From Pseudofulvibacter geojedonensis (GTDB taxonomy: Bacteria; Bacteroidota; Bacteroidia; Flavobacteriales; Flavobacteriaceae), in the NCBI RefSeq assembly GCF_042675745.1, contig NZ_JBHTJM010000008.1, positions 372,001 through 436,000 on the forward strand: 64,000 bases of DNA, written 5' to 3'. This document shows positions 1 to 9,892 of the stretch, piece by piece. The notes below the pieces were generated by a model that saw only the letters and a list, made by a program, of their open reading frames with translations, was not told the origin of the DNA and made no database searches. The number at the start of each line of letters is the position of its first letter. The first letter of the stretch is position 1. A program made the translations under genes and the position numbers.

Positions 1-1
1 T

Positions 2-436
2 TTTGGTTTTGCAGTAATACCACTTAATATTTTTAATGTATTTGTTTTATATTATTTATTCTATGAAGATTCAGAAATAAATTTTAAAAGTATTTTTAAA
101 ATAAATCATGTTAAAAAAGTAGTTTTTTTATTGATAACAATCATATTTCCTTGTTTTAATTTTTTAGGAAAATACGATCATATTTTAGCTTTTAGTTATT
201 TATCGGGTAAACCAAAATACGCAAGAGTTTATATAGATAAAAGGGATTTAAAAAGTTTTCCTATTGGTATTCAGAGCTCTATTAGAGAGTTTAATGGAAT
301 GTATTATATAGATTTTAATGAATGGGCAGGAAAAACAATAAAAGTATTGGTGTATCCAGAAGAAAGAGTTTATAAAGATGTTAAGGCATATTTAGATCAA
401 TACGCTAAAATTCCAACAGAGATAGAATATTATTAA
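2..436 (+). CDS. C-terminal part of an unrecognised membrane protein (5' end outside window)
   Basis: The frame is open from the first bases of the window with no stop, so this is the tail of a longer gene and the TTG at 131 is not a start. The visible 144 residues have two hydrophobic segments (about residues 1-20 and 38-52), then a soluble tail of about 80 residues rich in Tyr, Lys and Asp that contains a 'GKPKYARVYI' stretch and ends in 'EIEYY'. I do not recognise the family. Its stop shares one base with the ATG of the following acyltransferase (TAATG), so the two are probably co-transcribed and translationally coupled, which suggests an envelope-related job. Confidence 0.6.
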   Translation, partial: FGFAVIPLNIFNVFVLYYLFYEDSEINFKSIFKINHVKKVVFLLITIIFPCFNFLGKYDHILAFSYLSGKPKYARVYIDKRDLKSFPIGIQSSIREFNGMYYIDFNEWAGKTIKVLVYPEERVYKDVKAYLDQYAKIPTEIEYY

Positions 437-1560
437 TGATAACTAAAGATCGAATTTTTGGGTTAGATTTTATTAGAGCTTTTGCTACCATTTTAGTAAT
501 AGCTTCTCATGGAGCATTATTATTTCCGGGCTATAATAACTTAGTAACAGATGCTTTACAGTTGTTAGGAGTTTTTGGAGTAGAAATGTTTTATGTATTA
601 AGTGGTTTTTTAATAGGAGGTATTTTATTAAAATTACTTGATAAAAATAGCTTGACAATACATACAGTAAAGTATTTTTGGGTAAGAAGATGGTTTAGAA
701 CTCTACCATTGTATTTTTTAATATTACTAATTAATATTGTTAAGTCAATTATTTTTTCTGAGGCCTTACCTGGTCAATTATGGAAATATTTTTTCTTTTT
801 ACAAAACTTCAACCATAAGCAATCGTATTTTTTTCCAGAATCATGGAGTTTAACTGTTGAAGAGTTTTCTTATGTGTTTGCTCCACTTTTAATACTAGTT
901 TTAATTAAATTAGTGAGAGATAGGGCTAAGGCTTTTTTATTGGCTAGTATTTTTGCAATTGTATTTTTTATAGGAGTTAAATTATCATATTATTTTTCTA
1001 ATGTTCATAATTATGAAGATTTGATTATTTGGAATGCAAGCCTAAAAGGGGTTGTGGTTTATAGGTTAGATAGTATATTTTATGGTTTTTTAATGGCTTA
1101 TCTTTTTAATAAGCATATTAGAATCTTTAAAAGATATAAAATGTATATGTTGTTATTCGGTATGGTATTATTTTTTCTTATTTATGGAATAATGATAGTT
1201 ACTAAATTTCAAATAACAGGAGTTAAATTTTTCTGGAATGTTCTCTATTTACCTCTTAATTCAATAGCAATTGCAAGCTGTTTACCATTTATTTATTACT
1301 TGTCAAAACCAAATGTCATGCTAAAGAATTTAATACAGAATATTAGCATGTATTCGTATTCAATATACTTAATACACTATTCTTTAATACTTTCTTTTAT
1401 GGTTAAGTATTTGCCATTGAATTCTTTTTCTATTATTCAAAAATGGGCTTTACTTTTACTTTATACAATTTTAAGTTATTTGTTATCATCTTATATGTAT
1501 AAGTATTTTGAAAAGCCTATGATGGATCTTCGTGATAAGCCAATATTTAAAAAGCCTTAA
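436..1560 (+). CDS. Acyltransferase 3 family membrane protein (OafA/YrhL-like)
   Basis: An integral membrane acyltransferase of the family that O-acylates surface sugars. At 374 residues it has the usual length. The N-terminal signature 'LDFIRAFATILVIASHG' carries the conserved Arg and His; 'EMFYVLSGFLIGG' follows near residue 50, 'SWSLTVEEFSYVFAP' near 135 and 'SIYLIHYSLI' near 325. About ten hydrophobic segments span the protein. It starts on the last base of the upstream stop codon, so it sits in an operon running in from outside the window. Its last four bases overlap the end of the convergent gene. The family is certain; the sugar acceptor (O-antigen, capsule or exopolysaccharide) cannot be told. 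Confidence 0.85.
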   Translation: MITKDRIFGLDFIRAFATILVIASHGALLFPGYNNLVTDALQLLGVFGVEMFYVLSGFLIGGILLKLLDKNSLTIHTVKYFWVRRWFRTLPLYFLILLINIVKSIIFSEALPGQLWKYFFFLQNFNHKQSYFFPESWSLTVEEFSYVFAPLLILVLIKLVRDRAKAFLLASIFAIVFFIGVKLSYYFSNVHNYEDLIIWNASLKGVVVYRLDSIFYGFLMAYLFNKHIRIFKRYKMYMLLFGMVLFFLIYGIMIVTKFQITGVKFFWNVLYLPLNSIAIASCLPFIYYLSKPNVMLKNLIQNISMYSYSIYLIHYSLILSFMVKYLPLNSFSIIQKWALLLLYTILSYLLSSYMYKYFEKPMMDLRDKPIFKKP

Positions 1561-3248
1561 TTATTAGTCTTAACAGATTTAAAACCATCTTTTAATAGGT
1601 GAGTTCTTTTTCTAGGTATATATTGATAATGTTTATCAATGTATTTAATTAAAACCTCGTTACTTGTTGGTAGTTTTCCATTTCCAGTCGAAAAAGGAAA
1701 ATCTTCATTTGCAGGAGAATAAAACTCAAAATTATTGTAACTATTTAATTTGTATTCTTTTATTTTAGATATGCCTGAAGGTTTTATTAAATTATTTAAA
1801 CTGAATGTATTTAAAGATAAATTAAACTTGTTGGTACTAATTTTGTTAAGGTCTATAGGAATAAATACGGGGATATAACTTGCAATAACTGATGTAGTAA
1901 TAATTACTAAGATTATTTTCTTTGATTTAATAAGTGAAATAAATACGAATATAGATAAGAATATAATACCCATAAAAAAGAAACGATATTGAGGAGATAA
2001 ATGCCATATCAATATTAGCTGAGACACACATATCAAGTATAATATCCAGTAAGTATTTGTGTGTTTTTTTAGAGTAATTATAAAGGGAGCCAATACAATA
2101 AGCAATGAGTAAAATATATTAAATATGCTATGTAACTTGGGTATTGTAAGCCAGAATTTTACTTTTTCAAGTAAACTTAATTTATTTAAATCATCAAGAG
2201 GTATATTATTAAAACCACATAAATAAGTAAATTTTCCATATTCAGATATTAGTATATTGGGTTGTTTCCAATCTGGAGAAAAAATATCAATACTAGTAAG
2301 AGGATATAGAATATAGCCAGAGATGATATAATTTTTTAAAATAAATAATACAGCTGGCACAATACAAAGTATGCTATAGGTAGTGGTAAAAGATTTTACA
2401 TTACTATAATGTTTTAAAAATAAAAATATAGGTATAATAACCATTATAGCTGCGGTAACTTTAATAGTACACACCATTAGACTTAAACATAAAACTTCAG
2501 TAAATTGTTTTGAGTTGATATTTTTAAACCGAATAATAAATAAATAAAATAGAATACTACATAACAAGAAGATTGGTATATCTGGAGATGGAGTATTAAT
2601 AAATTGCATTAAAAAAGCAAAGAAAAATAGTACGCCAAAAATAAATGCAAACTCAATTTTTTCTTTAGTATAAACTGAAAGTTTTTCAATAGATATGAAT
2701 GAGAATAGAAGTAGCACATACCCATTTAAATCATTTAATAGATCTGTTATAGGATAAAAATTCAATCCAGACTGTAAAATATGCCAACCAGAAGTTTGTC
2801 CAAAAAACAAATGTAGGTTAGCAAGTCCTTTAACAAAACCATACTCATTTATCCATTTAATAGATTGAATATAATAGCTTTCATTATCTAATAAGTAAGG
2901 AGCTGTACTGCTTTGAGTTAATAAAATAAAAGCAATACAAATAAATAAGCATCTATATACGAAAGACCAATTCTTAACACTCTTTTTTATTTTTTTTATG
3001 TGATCAAAAACATCTGATCTATACTTAAAAAAAAGTATAGTATTAATTATAAGTATGCTCAGGTAAAAAGCTCCATTAATCGGAATAAAAAAAGCAGCTA
3101 TCCATATAGCTATCATATATAAAAATAAGCCCAACAAATGCTGAGTGAACATATTAGAATAACTAATATTTATAATGTTTTCTAAAGCTAAACTAAAGTT
3201 AAGGCTAATAAAAAACATAAAAAACCAACTAATAAGTATATAGAGCAT
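1557..3248 (-). CDS. Large polytopic membrane protein, LIC_10190-like / GT-C-like
   Basis: A 563-residue protein with about a dozen hydrophobic segments and a short soluble C-terminus. The region near residues 115-165 ('YLLDNESYYIQSIKWINEYG', then 'HLFFGQTSGWH') resembles the first periplasmic loop of GT-C-fold glycosyltransferases, where an acidic residue follows the first membrane segment. I associate this pattern with the LIC_10190 family of membrane proteins. GT-C enzymes move sugars from polyprenyl-phosphate carriers; whether this one is active is not known. It is convergent with the acyltransferase and overlaps it by four bases. The neighbourhood fits envelope polysaccharide work. The family name is from memory and moderately sure. 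Confidence 0.6.
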   Translation of the reverse strand: MLYILISWFFMFFISLNFSLALENIINISYSNMFTQHLLGLFLYMIAIWIAAFFIPINGAFYLSILIINTILFFKYRSDVFDHIKKIKKSVKNWSFVYRCLFICIAFILLTQSSTAPYLLDNESYYIQSIKWINEYGFVKGLANLHLFFGQTSGWHILQSGLNFYPITDLLNDLNGYVLLLFSFISIEKLSVYTKEKIEFAFIFGVLFFFAFLMQFINTPSPDIPIFLLCSILFYLFIIRFKNINSKQFTEVLCLSLMVCTIKVTAAIMVIIPIFLFLKHYSNVKSFTTTYSILCIVPAVLFILKNYIISGYILYPLTSIDIFSPDWKQPNILISEYGKFTYLCGFNNIPLDDLNKLSLLEKVKFWLTIPKLHSIFNIFYSLLIVLAPFIITLKKHTNTYWILYLICVSQLILIWHLSPQYRFFFMGIIFLSIFVFISLIKSKKIILVIITTSVIASYIPVFIPIDLNKISTNKFNLSLNTFSLNNLIKPSGISKIKEYKLNSYNNFEFYSPANEDFPFSTGNGKLPTSNEVLIKYIDKHYQYIPRKRTHLLKDGFKSVKTNN

Positions 3249-3425
3249 TCACTTAAAATTAATTATGATTACATACAAATATTATTGATATTGATTAATT
3301 AACAAAAAATAACGAGTAATTTTTACATTTATTAAAAATAGAATGTTAAAAATAAGGATCTGATAAAAATAATTCACACAAAGTCTTTATCGGTTGAATA
3401 TCTTTTAATTGAGTCCTGTTTTTCG

Positions 3426-3433
3426 TACTTTCG
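3426..3433 (+). promoter_or_regulatory. Possible -7 box of the acnB promoter
   Basis: TACTTTCG matches the flavobacterial -7 consensus TAnnTTTG at seven of eight positions and lies 30 bp before the acnB ATG. The nearest upstream TTG (3409) is only 14 bp away, shorter than the usual 17-23, so the -33 element is doubtful. The rest of the 215-bp gap upstream is AT-rich with nothing else recognisable. Confidence 0.35.
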
Positions 3434-3463
3434 CGGGAATAATAACAGACAATAAAGACAATT

Positions 3464-6244
3464 ATGAGCATTTATAAAGATTATCTAAAAGAGATAGATG
3501 AAAGAAAAGGTCAAGGCTTACACCCAAAACCAATTGATGGAGCAGAACTAGTAAGTGAGTTAATCACACAAATTATAGATGTAAATAACGAGCATAGAAA
3601 AGAATCATTAAATTTCTTTATTTACAATGTTTTACCAGGTACTACTAGTGCTGCTGGAGTGAAAGCTAAGTTTTTAAAGCAAATAATTCTTGGGTTGTAT
3701 AATGTTGAAGAAATTACTCCTGCTTTTGCTTTTGAGTTATTATCTCATATGAAAGGAGGACCTTCTATTGAAGTATTATTAGATTTAGCTTTAGGAAATG
3801 ACGAAGCAATAGCTCAAGAAGCGGCTAAAGTTTTGAAGACACAGGTGTTTTTATATGAAGCAGATACAGAGCGTTTAGAAACAGCTATGAAGTCAGGTAA
3901 TTCAATAGCTAAAGATATCATTGAAAGCTATGCTCAAGCAGAATTCTTTACTAAATTACCAGAAATAGACGAAGAAATAGAAATAGTAACTTATGTTGCA
4001 GGAATAGGAGATATTTCTACAGATTTATTATCTCCAGGAGCTGATGCACACTCTAGATCAGATCGTGAGTTGCATGGGCAATGTATGTTTGAACACAACA
4101 AACAAATGCAACAAGAAGTTTTAGATCTAAAGGCTCAGCATCCAGATAAGCGTATTATGTTAATCGCAGAAAAAGGAACTATGGGAGTAGGTTCTTCAAG
4201 AATGTCTGGTGTAAATAATGTAGCATTATGGACAGGTGTTTCTTCTAGTCCGTATGTGCCATTTATCAATATAGCTCCAGTAATTGCAGGAACTAATGGA
4301 ATTGCACCAATTTTCTTAACCACTGTTGGAGTTACAGGAGGTATTGGTATAGATTTAAAGAACTGGGTTAAGCAAAAAGACGAGAACGGAAATACGATTG
4401 TAGATAAAGATGGAGAGCCTATTTTAAAGCAGGTATACTCTGTAGATACAGGAACTGTTCTTACAATTAATACAAAAGAGAAGAAGTTATATAACGGAGA
4501 TCAAGAGTTAAAAGATATTTCTACTGCTTTAACTCCACAAAAAATGGAGTTTATAAAGGCGGGAGGATCTTATGCTGTAGTTTTCGGTAAAAAATTACAA
4601 ACTTTTGCATGTAAAGCTTTAGGGATTGATGTTCCTCAGGTTTATGCTCCTTCAAAAGAAATTTCTATAGATGGGCAAGGATTAACGGCTGTTGAGAAAA
4701 TTTTCAATAAGAATGCTGTTGGTACAACTCCAGGAAAAACATTGCATACAGGCTCTAATGTTCGTGTAGAAGTAAATATTGTAGGTTCTCAAGACACTAC
4801 AGGTTTAATGACTTCACAGGAATTAGAAATGATGGCAGCTACCGTTATTTCTCCAATAGTAGATGCGGGTTATCAATCTGGATGTCATACGGCTTCTGTA
4901 TGGGATGATAAGTCTAAGGCTAATATTCCTAGGTTAATGAAGTTCATGAACGATTTCGGTTTAATTACAGCTCGTGACCCTAAAGGACAGTATCATGCAA
5001 TGACAGATGTTATTCATAAAGTGTTGAATGACATAGCAGTTGATGATTGGGATGTAATTATTGGAGGTGATTCTCATACTCGTATGTCTAAAGGTGTTGC
5101 TTTTGGTGCCGATTCTGGTACAGTAGCTTTAGCTTTAGCTACAGGAGAGGCTACCATGCCTATTCCAGATTCGGTAAAAGTTACTTTTAAAGGTAACATG
5201 AAAGGATATATGGATTTCCGTGATGTAGTACATGCAACACAACAACAAATGTTGAAACAGTTTGGAGGAGAAAATGTATTCCAAGGAAGAATTATTGAAG
5301 TACATATTGGGACATTAACTTCAGATCAAGCCTTTACATTTACAGATTGGACGGCTGAAATGAAAGCGAAAGCATCTATCTGTATTTCAGAAGATGAAAC
5401 ATTAATAGAGTCATTAGAAATTGCTAGAGATCGTATCCTTATCATGATTGAGAAAGGTATGGATAACGAAAAACAAGTATTAAAAGGATTAGTAGATAAG
5501 GCTAATGCTAGAATACAAGAAGTTAAAACTGGAATTAGACCAGCGTTAAGACCAGATGCTAACGCAAAGTATTATGCAGAGGTTGTTATAGATTTAGATG
5601 AAATAGTTGAACCTATGATTGCTGACCCAGATGTGCATAATGACGATCCTTCTAAGCGTTATACTCACGATACTATTCGTCCGCTATCTTATTATGGAGG
5701 AACCAAACAAGTAGATTTAGGATTTGTAGGTTCTTGCATGGTACATAAAGGAGATATGCAAATCTTAGCTCAGATGTTAAAGAATATTGAAGCATTACAA
5801 GGAGAGGTTGAATTCAAAGCTCCTTTAGTTGTAGCGCCACCAACATACAATATTGTAGATGAATTAAAGGCAGAAGGAGATTGGGATGTTTTAGCTAAAT
5901 ATGCTGGGTTTGTTTTTGATGATGATAATCCAAAAGCTTCGGCGCGTACCAAATATGAAAATAAATTGTATTTAGAGCGCCCAGGTTGTAACCTATGTAT
6001 GGGTAACCAAGAAAAAGCAGAGCCAGGAGATACGGTTATGGCTACTTCTACACGTTTATTTCAGGGCCGTGTAGTAAAAGATGCAGAAGGTAAGAAAGGA
6101 GAATCACTTTTATCATCAACTCCGGTAGTAGTATTATCAACTATTCTAGGAAGAACTCCTACAATGGAAGAATATGAGGCTGCGGTTAACGGAATTGTAT
6201 TAACTAAGTTTAAACCATCCACTAAAGAATTAGTAATGAACTAA
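3464..6244 (+). CDS. acnB: Bifunctional aconitate hydratase 2 / 2-methylisocitrate dehydratase
   Basis: Cytosolic TCA-cycle enzyme that interconverts citrate and isocitrate through cis-aconitate on a [4Fe-4S] cluster; the family also dehydrates 2-methylisocitrate. An N-terminal HEAT-like helical domain (about residues 1-160) precedes the swivel and catalytic domains, the order typical of AcnB and opposite to AcnA. Cluster cysteines are visible in 'GSCMVHKGD' (about residue 757) and 'GCNLCMGNQ' (about 841-845). The protein has 926 residues against about 865 in E. coli; part of the excess lies near residues 305-350 ('KDENGNTIVDKDGEPILKQ' onward), which looks like an inserted beta-rich segment. 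Its own terminator follows at 6277, so it is transcribed separately from acnA downstream. Confidence 0.97.
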   Translation: MSIYKDYLKEIDERKGQGLHPKPIDGAELVSELITQIIDVNNEHRKESLNFFIYNVLPGTTSAAGVKAKFLKQIILGLYNVEEITPAFAFELLSHMKGGPSIEVLLDLALGNDEAIAQEAAKVLKTQVFLYEADTERLETAMKSGNSIAKDIIESYAQAEFFTKLPEIDEEIEIVTYVAGIGDISTDLLSPGADAHSRSDRELHGQCMFEHNKQMQQEVLDLKAQHPDKRIMLIAEKGTMGVGSSRMSGVNNVALWTGVSSSPYVPFINIAPVIAGTNGIAPIFLTTVGVTGGIGIDLKNWVKQKDENGNTIVDKDGEPILKQVYSVDTGTVLTINTKEKKLYNGDQELKDISTALTPQKMEFIKAGGSYAVVFGKKLQTFACKALGIDVPQVYAPSKEISIDGQGLTAVEKIFNKNAVGTTPGKTLHTGSNVRVEVNIVGSQDTTGLMTSQELEMMAATVISPIVDAGYQSGCHTASVWDDKSKANIPRLMKFMNDFGLITARDPKGQYHAMTDVIHKVLNDIAVDDWDVIIGGDSHTRMSKGVAFGADSGTVALALATGEATMPIPDSVKVTFKGNMKGYMDFRDVVHATQQQMLKQFGGENVFQGRIIEVHIGTLTSDQAFTFTDWTAEMKAKASICISEDETLIESLEIARDRILIMIEKGMDNEKQVLKGLVDKANARIQEVKTGIRPALRPDANAKYYAEVVIDLDEIVEPMIADPDVHNDDPSKRYTHDTIRPLSYYGGTKQVDLGFVGSCMVHKGDMQILAQMLKNIEALQGEVEFKAPLVVAPPTYNIVDELKAEGDWDVLAKYAGFVFDDDNPKASARTKYENKLYLERPGCNLCMGNQEKAEPGDTVMATSTRLFQGRVVKDAEGKKGESLLSSTPVVVLSTILGRTPTMEEYEAAVNGIVLTKFKPSTKELVMN

Positions 6245-6276
6245 TTAATAAGATAATTATTTAAAACTATATAAAG

Positions 6277-6305
6277 CCTGAGTATCATAAACTCAGGTTT
6301 TTTTT
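6277..6305 (+). terminator. Rho-independent terminator after acnB
   Basis: A perfect 7-bp stem CCTGAGT/ACTCAGG with a 7-base loop is followed directly by eight T residues. It lies 33 bp after the acnB stop. It separates acnB from acnA even though they are adjacent and codirectional. Confidence 0.85.
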
Positions 6306-6596
6306 ATGCTGATCGGATTAGAGATATGGTACTACTAAATGTATTTTCTCTACATTATTCTGAGTTTGTTTTATAACTCATGTTATATACTAAATTGAAT
6401 AGAAAAAGCACCAATAAATATTACATAAATAAGATCAGATACGATTAGGTTCATTGCTTTCTACCTTATTTACCTGTAAGACCTGAGTAGATACACATAA
6501 CAAATAAAACTTATTTATCATCATTATATTTAGTTATTTAGGAGATTTTTATCCTCTTTTTTTGTTAAATTCGTGTGACAACTAAATTAACAGACA
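6306..6596 (+). other. Intergenic region between acnB and acnA
   Basis: About 290 bp with no open frame worth calling and no RNA family I recognise. The only candidate signal is TAAATTCG at 6566-6573, a one-mismatch match to the TAnnTTTG -7 box, 24 bp before the acnA ATG. No convincing -33 TTG is placed for it. I see nothing else. Confidence 0.5.
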
Positions 6597-8864
6597 ATGG
6601 CTTTTGATATTAAAATGATAAAGGAGGTTTATGCTAAATTTCCTGAGAGAGTTGAAGCAGCAAGAAGACTAACTGGAAAACCACTTACACTTGCTGAGAA
6701 GATTTTATATGCTCATTTATGGGATGGAACTTCAACAACCGCTTATAAAAGAGGAGTAGACTATGTAGATTTTGCACCAGACCGTATTGCATGTCAAGAT
6801 GCAACAGCTCAAATGGCATTATTGCAATTTATGCAAGCGGGTAAGAAAAAGGTGGCCGTGCCTACTACAGTACATTGCGATCATTTAATACAAGCTAAAG
6901 TTGGTGCATCAACAGATTTACAAGAAGCTTTAAATACTTCTAATGAGGTATTTAATTTTTTAGAATCTGTTTCTAATAAGTACGGAATAGGTTTTTGGAA
7001 ACCAGGAGCTGGAATTATTCATCAAGTAGTTTTAGAAAACTATGCTTTTCCTGGAGGAATGATGATTGGTACCGATTCTCATACTGTTAATGCAGGAGGA
7101 TTAGGAATGGTGGCTATAGGTGTTGGAGGGGCTGATGCTGTAGATGTTATGGCAGGAATGCCATGGGAGTTAAAGTTTCCAAAATTAATTGGAGTTAGAC
7201 TAACCGGAAAGTTATCAGGTTGGACAGCTCCTAAAGATGTTATTTTAAAAGTAGCAGAAATTTTAACAGTAAAAGGAGGAACAGGAGCAATTGTAGAGTA
7301 TTTCGGACCAGGTGCAACAGCAATGTCTTGTACTGGTAAAGGAACAATTTGTAATATGGGTGCTGAAATTGGTGCAACAACTTCTACTTTTGGTTATGAT
7401 GAATCTATGGAACGTTATTTAAGAGCAACCGATAGAAATGATGTAGCAGATGCAGCAAACGCAATTAAAGACCACCTAACGGGAGATTCTGAAGTATATG
7501 CAAATCCAGAAGAATATTTTGATCAAGTAATAGATATTAACTTATCTGAATTAGGGCCTTTGTTAAATGGACCGTTTACACCAGATTTATCAACTACGGT
7601 TGGTAAAGAAATGAGCCAAAAAGCAAAAGCTAACGATTGGCCATTACAAGTAGAGTGGGGGCTTATTGGATCTTGTACCAATTCATCATACGAAGATTTA
7701 TCAAGAGCTTCTTCTGTAGCTCAGCAAGCTTTAGACAAAGGGTTAAAAACTAAGGCAGAATTTGGTATAAATCCTGGGTCAGAACAAGTTCGCTATACAG
7801 CAGAAAGAGATGGGATTTTACAAGTTTTTGAAAAACTAAATGCTAAAATATTTACCAATGCTTGTGGGCCATGTATTGGTCAATGGGCTAGATATGAAGA
7901 CCCTAAAAACGCACCTAAAAACTCTATTGTACATTCATTCAATAGAAATTTTGCTAAACGTGCAGATGGTAATCCTAATACACATGCTTTTGTAGCTTCA
8001 CCAGAGTTAACCGCGGCAATTGCAATTGCAGGAAGGTTAGATTTCAACCCATTAACTGATAAATTAATTAATGAGAATGGAGAAGAGGTGATGTTAGATG
8101 AGCCAACAGGTTGGGAATTACCTCCTAAAGGTTTTGAAGTAGATGATAATGGATATTTAGAGCCAATTGAAGATGGAAGCGGAGTAGAAGTAGTGGTTGA
8201 CCCTAATTCTGAACGTTTAGAATTGCTAACACCATTTACTCCAATAGGAGATAAAATTAATGGAGCAAAATTATTAATTAAAGCTCATGGTAAATGTACA
8301 ACTGACCATATTTCTATGGCTGGACCTTGGTTACGCTATAGAGGACATTTAGACAATATTTCTAATAATTGCTTAATTGGAGCGGTCAATGCTTTTAATA
8401 TGAAAACAAATTTTGTTAAGAGTCAATTAACAGGAGAGTATGATGCAGTACCTAAGACTCAAAGAGCATACAAAGCAGCCGGAATTAAAACAATTGTAGT
8501 TGGAGATCATAATTATGGAGAGGGATCTTCTAGAGAACATGCAGCAATGGAGCCTCGTCATTTAGGTGTGGCAGCTGTTTTAGTAAAATCTTTTGCTCGT
8601 ATTCATGAAACTAACTTGAAAAAGCAAGGTATGCTTGGATTGACATTTGATAATGAAAATGACTACGATTTAATTCAAGAGGATGATACGTTTAACTTTT
8701 TAGATTTAGATCAGTTTACTTCAGGGAAACCATTAATGATAGAAGTATTGCATATAGATGGTTCTAAAGATGTAATTAAAGCTAATCATACTTATAATGA
8801 AGGACAAATTGAGTGGTATAAAGAAGGATCTGCATTGAATTTGATAAAGAAACAGAGTAAATAA
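6597..8864 (+). CDS. acnA: Aconitate hydratase, mitochondrial-type (AcnA family)
   Basis: Second aconitase of the window, catalysing the same citrate-isocitrate step. The 755-residue length, the opening 'KMIKEVYAKFPERVEAARRL' and the domain order (three catalytic domains, then the swivel domain) match the mitochondrial-type aconitases found in Bacteroidota rather than the longer IRP/AcnA type. Cluster ligands are seen in 'GSCTNSS' (about residue 357) and 'ACGPCIGQW' (about 421-425). The swivel domain holds 'GEGSSREHAA' near 642. It follows acnB with its own spacer and terminator, so the two genes can be regulated apart. In well-studied bacteria the two types differ in stability and oxidant sensitivity; that division of labour here is inference. 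Confidence 0.95.
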   Translation: MAFDIKMIKEVYAKFPERVEAARRLTGKPLTLAEKILYAHLWDGTSTTAYKRGVDYVDFAPDRIACQDATAQMALLQFMQAGKKKVAVPTTVHCDHLIQAKVGASTDLQEALNTSNEVFNFLESVSNKYGIGFWKPGAGIIHQVVLENYAFPGGMMIGTDSHTVNAGGLGMVAIGVGGADAVDVMAGMPWELKFPKLIGVRLTGKLSGWTAPKDVILKVAEILTVKGGTGAIVEYFGPGATAMSCTGKGTICNMGAEIGATTSTFGYDESMERYLRATDRNDVADAANAIKDHLTGDSEVYANPEEYFDQVIDINLSELGPLLNGPFTPDLSTTVGKEMSQKAKANDWPLQVEWGLIGSCTNSSYEDLSRASSVAQQALDKGLKTKAEFGINPGSEQVRYTAERDGILQVFEKLNAKIFTNACGPCIGQWARYEDPKNAPKNSIVHSFNRNFAKRADGNPNTHAFVASPELTAAIAIAGRLDFNPLTDKLINENGEEVMLDEPTGWELPPKGFEVDDNGYLEPIEDGSGVEVVVDPNSERLELLTPFTPIGDKINGAKLLIKAHGKCTTDHISMAGPWLRYRGHLDNISNNCLIGAVNAFNMKTNFVKSQLTGEYDAVPKTQRAYKAAGIKTIVVGDHNYGEGSSREHAAMEPRHLGVAAVLVKSFARIHETNLKKQGMLGLTFDNENDYDLIQEDDTFNFLDLDQFTSGKPLMIEVLHIDGSKDVIKANHTYNEGQIEWYKEGSALNLIKKQSK

Positions 8865-8881
8865 AATAAATTAACTTTTGT

Positions 8882-8918
8882 AAAAAAACTCCTGATAAAT
8901 TTTATCAGGAGTTTTTTT
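8882..8918 (+). terminator. Rho-independent terminator after acnA
   Basis: The stem ACTCCTGATAAA/TTTATCAGGAGT (8888-8899 with 8901-8912; effectively about ten pairs around an AT loop) is flanked by an A tract on the left and seven T residues on the right. Strong, and possibly active in both directions. Confidence 0.9.
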
Positions 8919-8929
8919 GTAAATATAGG

Positions 8930-8957
8930 TTGTTTTGTGTGTAAGATTTTAACTTTG
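8930..8957 (+). promoter_or_regulatory. Flavobacterial promoter of the DUF2167 gene
   Basis: TTG at 8930-8932 and TAACTTTG at 8950-8957, a perfect TAnnTTTG -7 box, are 17 bp apart. This is the canonical flavobacterial arrangement, and it ends 31 bp before the ATG of the next gene. Confidence 0.7.
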
Positions 8958-8988
8958 CCAGAACTAACTAATATGTAACAGAATAAAT

Positions 8989-9873
8989 ATGAAAAAAACA
9001 TTCTTTTGGGCATTTCTATTGTGTATAGGTTTGTCTTTTGCACAAGATGATTCGGCTATTGATGAAACAATGACTTTTGAATCAATTCAAAAAGTATATG
9101 ATAGTATAGCTGCAAGTTTTACTTATGAAAAAGGGACTGTTGTTCTAGATGGCGATATGGCAACAATTACGGTACCTAAAGGTTATAAGTTTTTAAATGC
9201 AGAACAAAGTAAAAAAGTATTAACAGATTTATGGGGTAATCCGCCTAGTGAACCATTAGGAATGTTATTTCCGGAAGATATTAGTCCAGTGAGTGATAAT
9301 TTTACATATGCAGTAGAGATTACATATTCAGAAGAAGGTTATATAGATGATGAAGATGCGAAAGATATTGATTATGATGAGTTATTAGAAGAAATGAAAA
9401 AGGATACTGAACTGGCAAACCCAGAAAGGGTAAAGTTAGGTTATGGTACAATGGATATGGTTGGTTGGGCTTCTGCTCCTTATTACGATGAAGTAGAGAA
9501 GAAATTGCATTGGGCTAAAGAATTAAAGTTTGAAAATACAGATGTTAATACGTTAAATTATAACATTAGAGTTTTAGGTAGAAAAGGATATTTAAATTTA
9601 AATGTAATTGGAGATATGACTGTTTTACCTATGGTAAAGAATAACGTAGACAAAATAATTGCTAGTGCTGCTTTTACAGAGGGAAATAAATATTCAGACT
9701 TTAATCCAGATGTAGATAAAGTAGCTGCTTATGGTATTGGAGGATTAATAGCCGGAAAGGTATTGGCTAAAGCTGGTTTTTTTGCTTTATTATTAAAGTT
9801 TTGGAAATTTATAGCTATAGGAGCTGTAGCACTTTTTACGGCACTTAAAGGAAGAATTTTTGGAAAAAAATAA
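8989..9873 (+). CDS. DUF2167 family membrane-anchored protein
   Basis: A 294-residue secreted or inner-membrane protein of unknown function. An N-terminal signal peptide ends around 'GLSFAQDD' (residue 19). The conserved DUF2167 body follows: 'VTVPKGYKFLNAEQ' type strand, 'WGNPPSEPLGMLFP' near 85, and 'MDMVGWASAPYYDEVEKKLHWAKEL' split around residues 160-185. A hydrophobic C-terminal segment (about 250-285) anchors it, followed by a Lys/Arg-rich tip. It is a single-gene unit with a clear promoter (8930) and terminator (9893). The family is recognised with good confidence; no catalytic role is known to me. Confidence 0.85.
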   Translation: MKKTFFWAFLLCIGLSFAQDDSAIDETMTFESIQKVYDSIAASFTYEKGTVVLDGDMATITVPKGYKFLNAEQSKKVLTDLWGNPPSEPLGMLFPEDISPVSDNFTYAVEITYSEEGYIDDEDAKDIDYDELLEEMKKDTELANPERVKLGYGTMDMVGWASAPYYDEVEKKLHWAKELKFENTDVNTLNYNIRVLGRKGYLNLNVIGDMTVLPMVKNNVDKIIASAAFTEGNKYSDFNPDVDKVAAYGIGGLIAGKVLAKAGFFALLLKFWKFIAIGAVALFTALKGRIFGKK

Positions 9874-9892
9874 AATATATTTATAAATAGTT

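Noticed and set aside
8792..9043. Minus-strand open frame spanning the acnA terminator
   Set aside because: It crosses a strong terminator and a good plus-strand promoter, overlaps two real genes and has no recognisable features.
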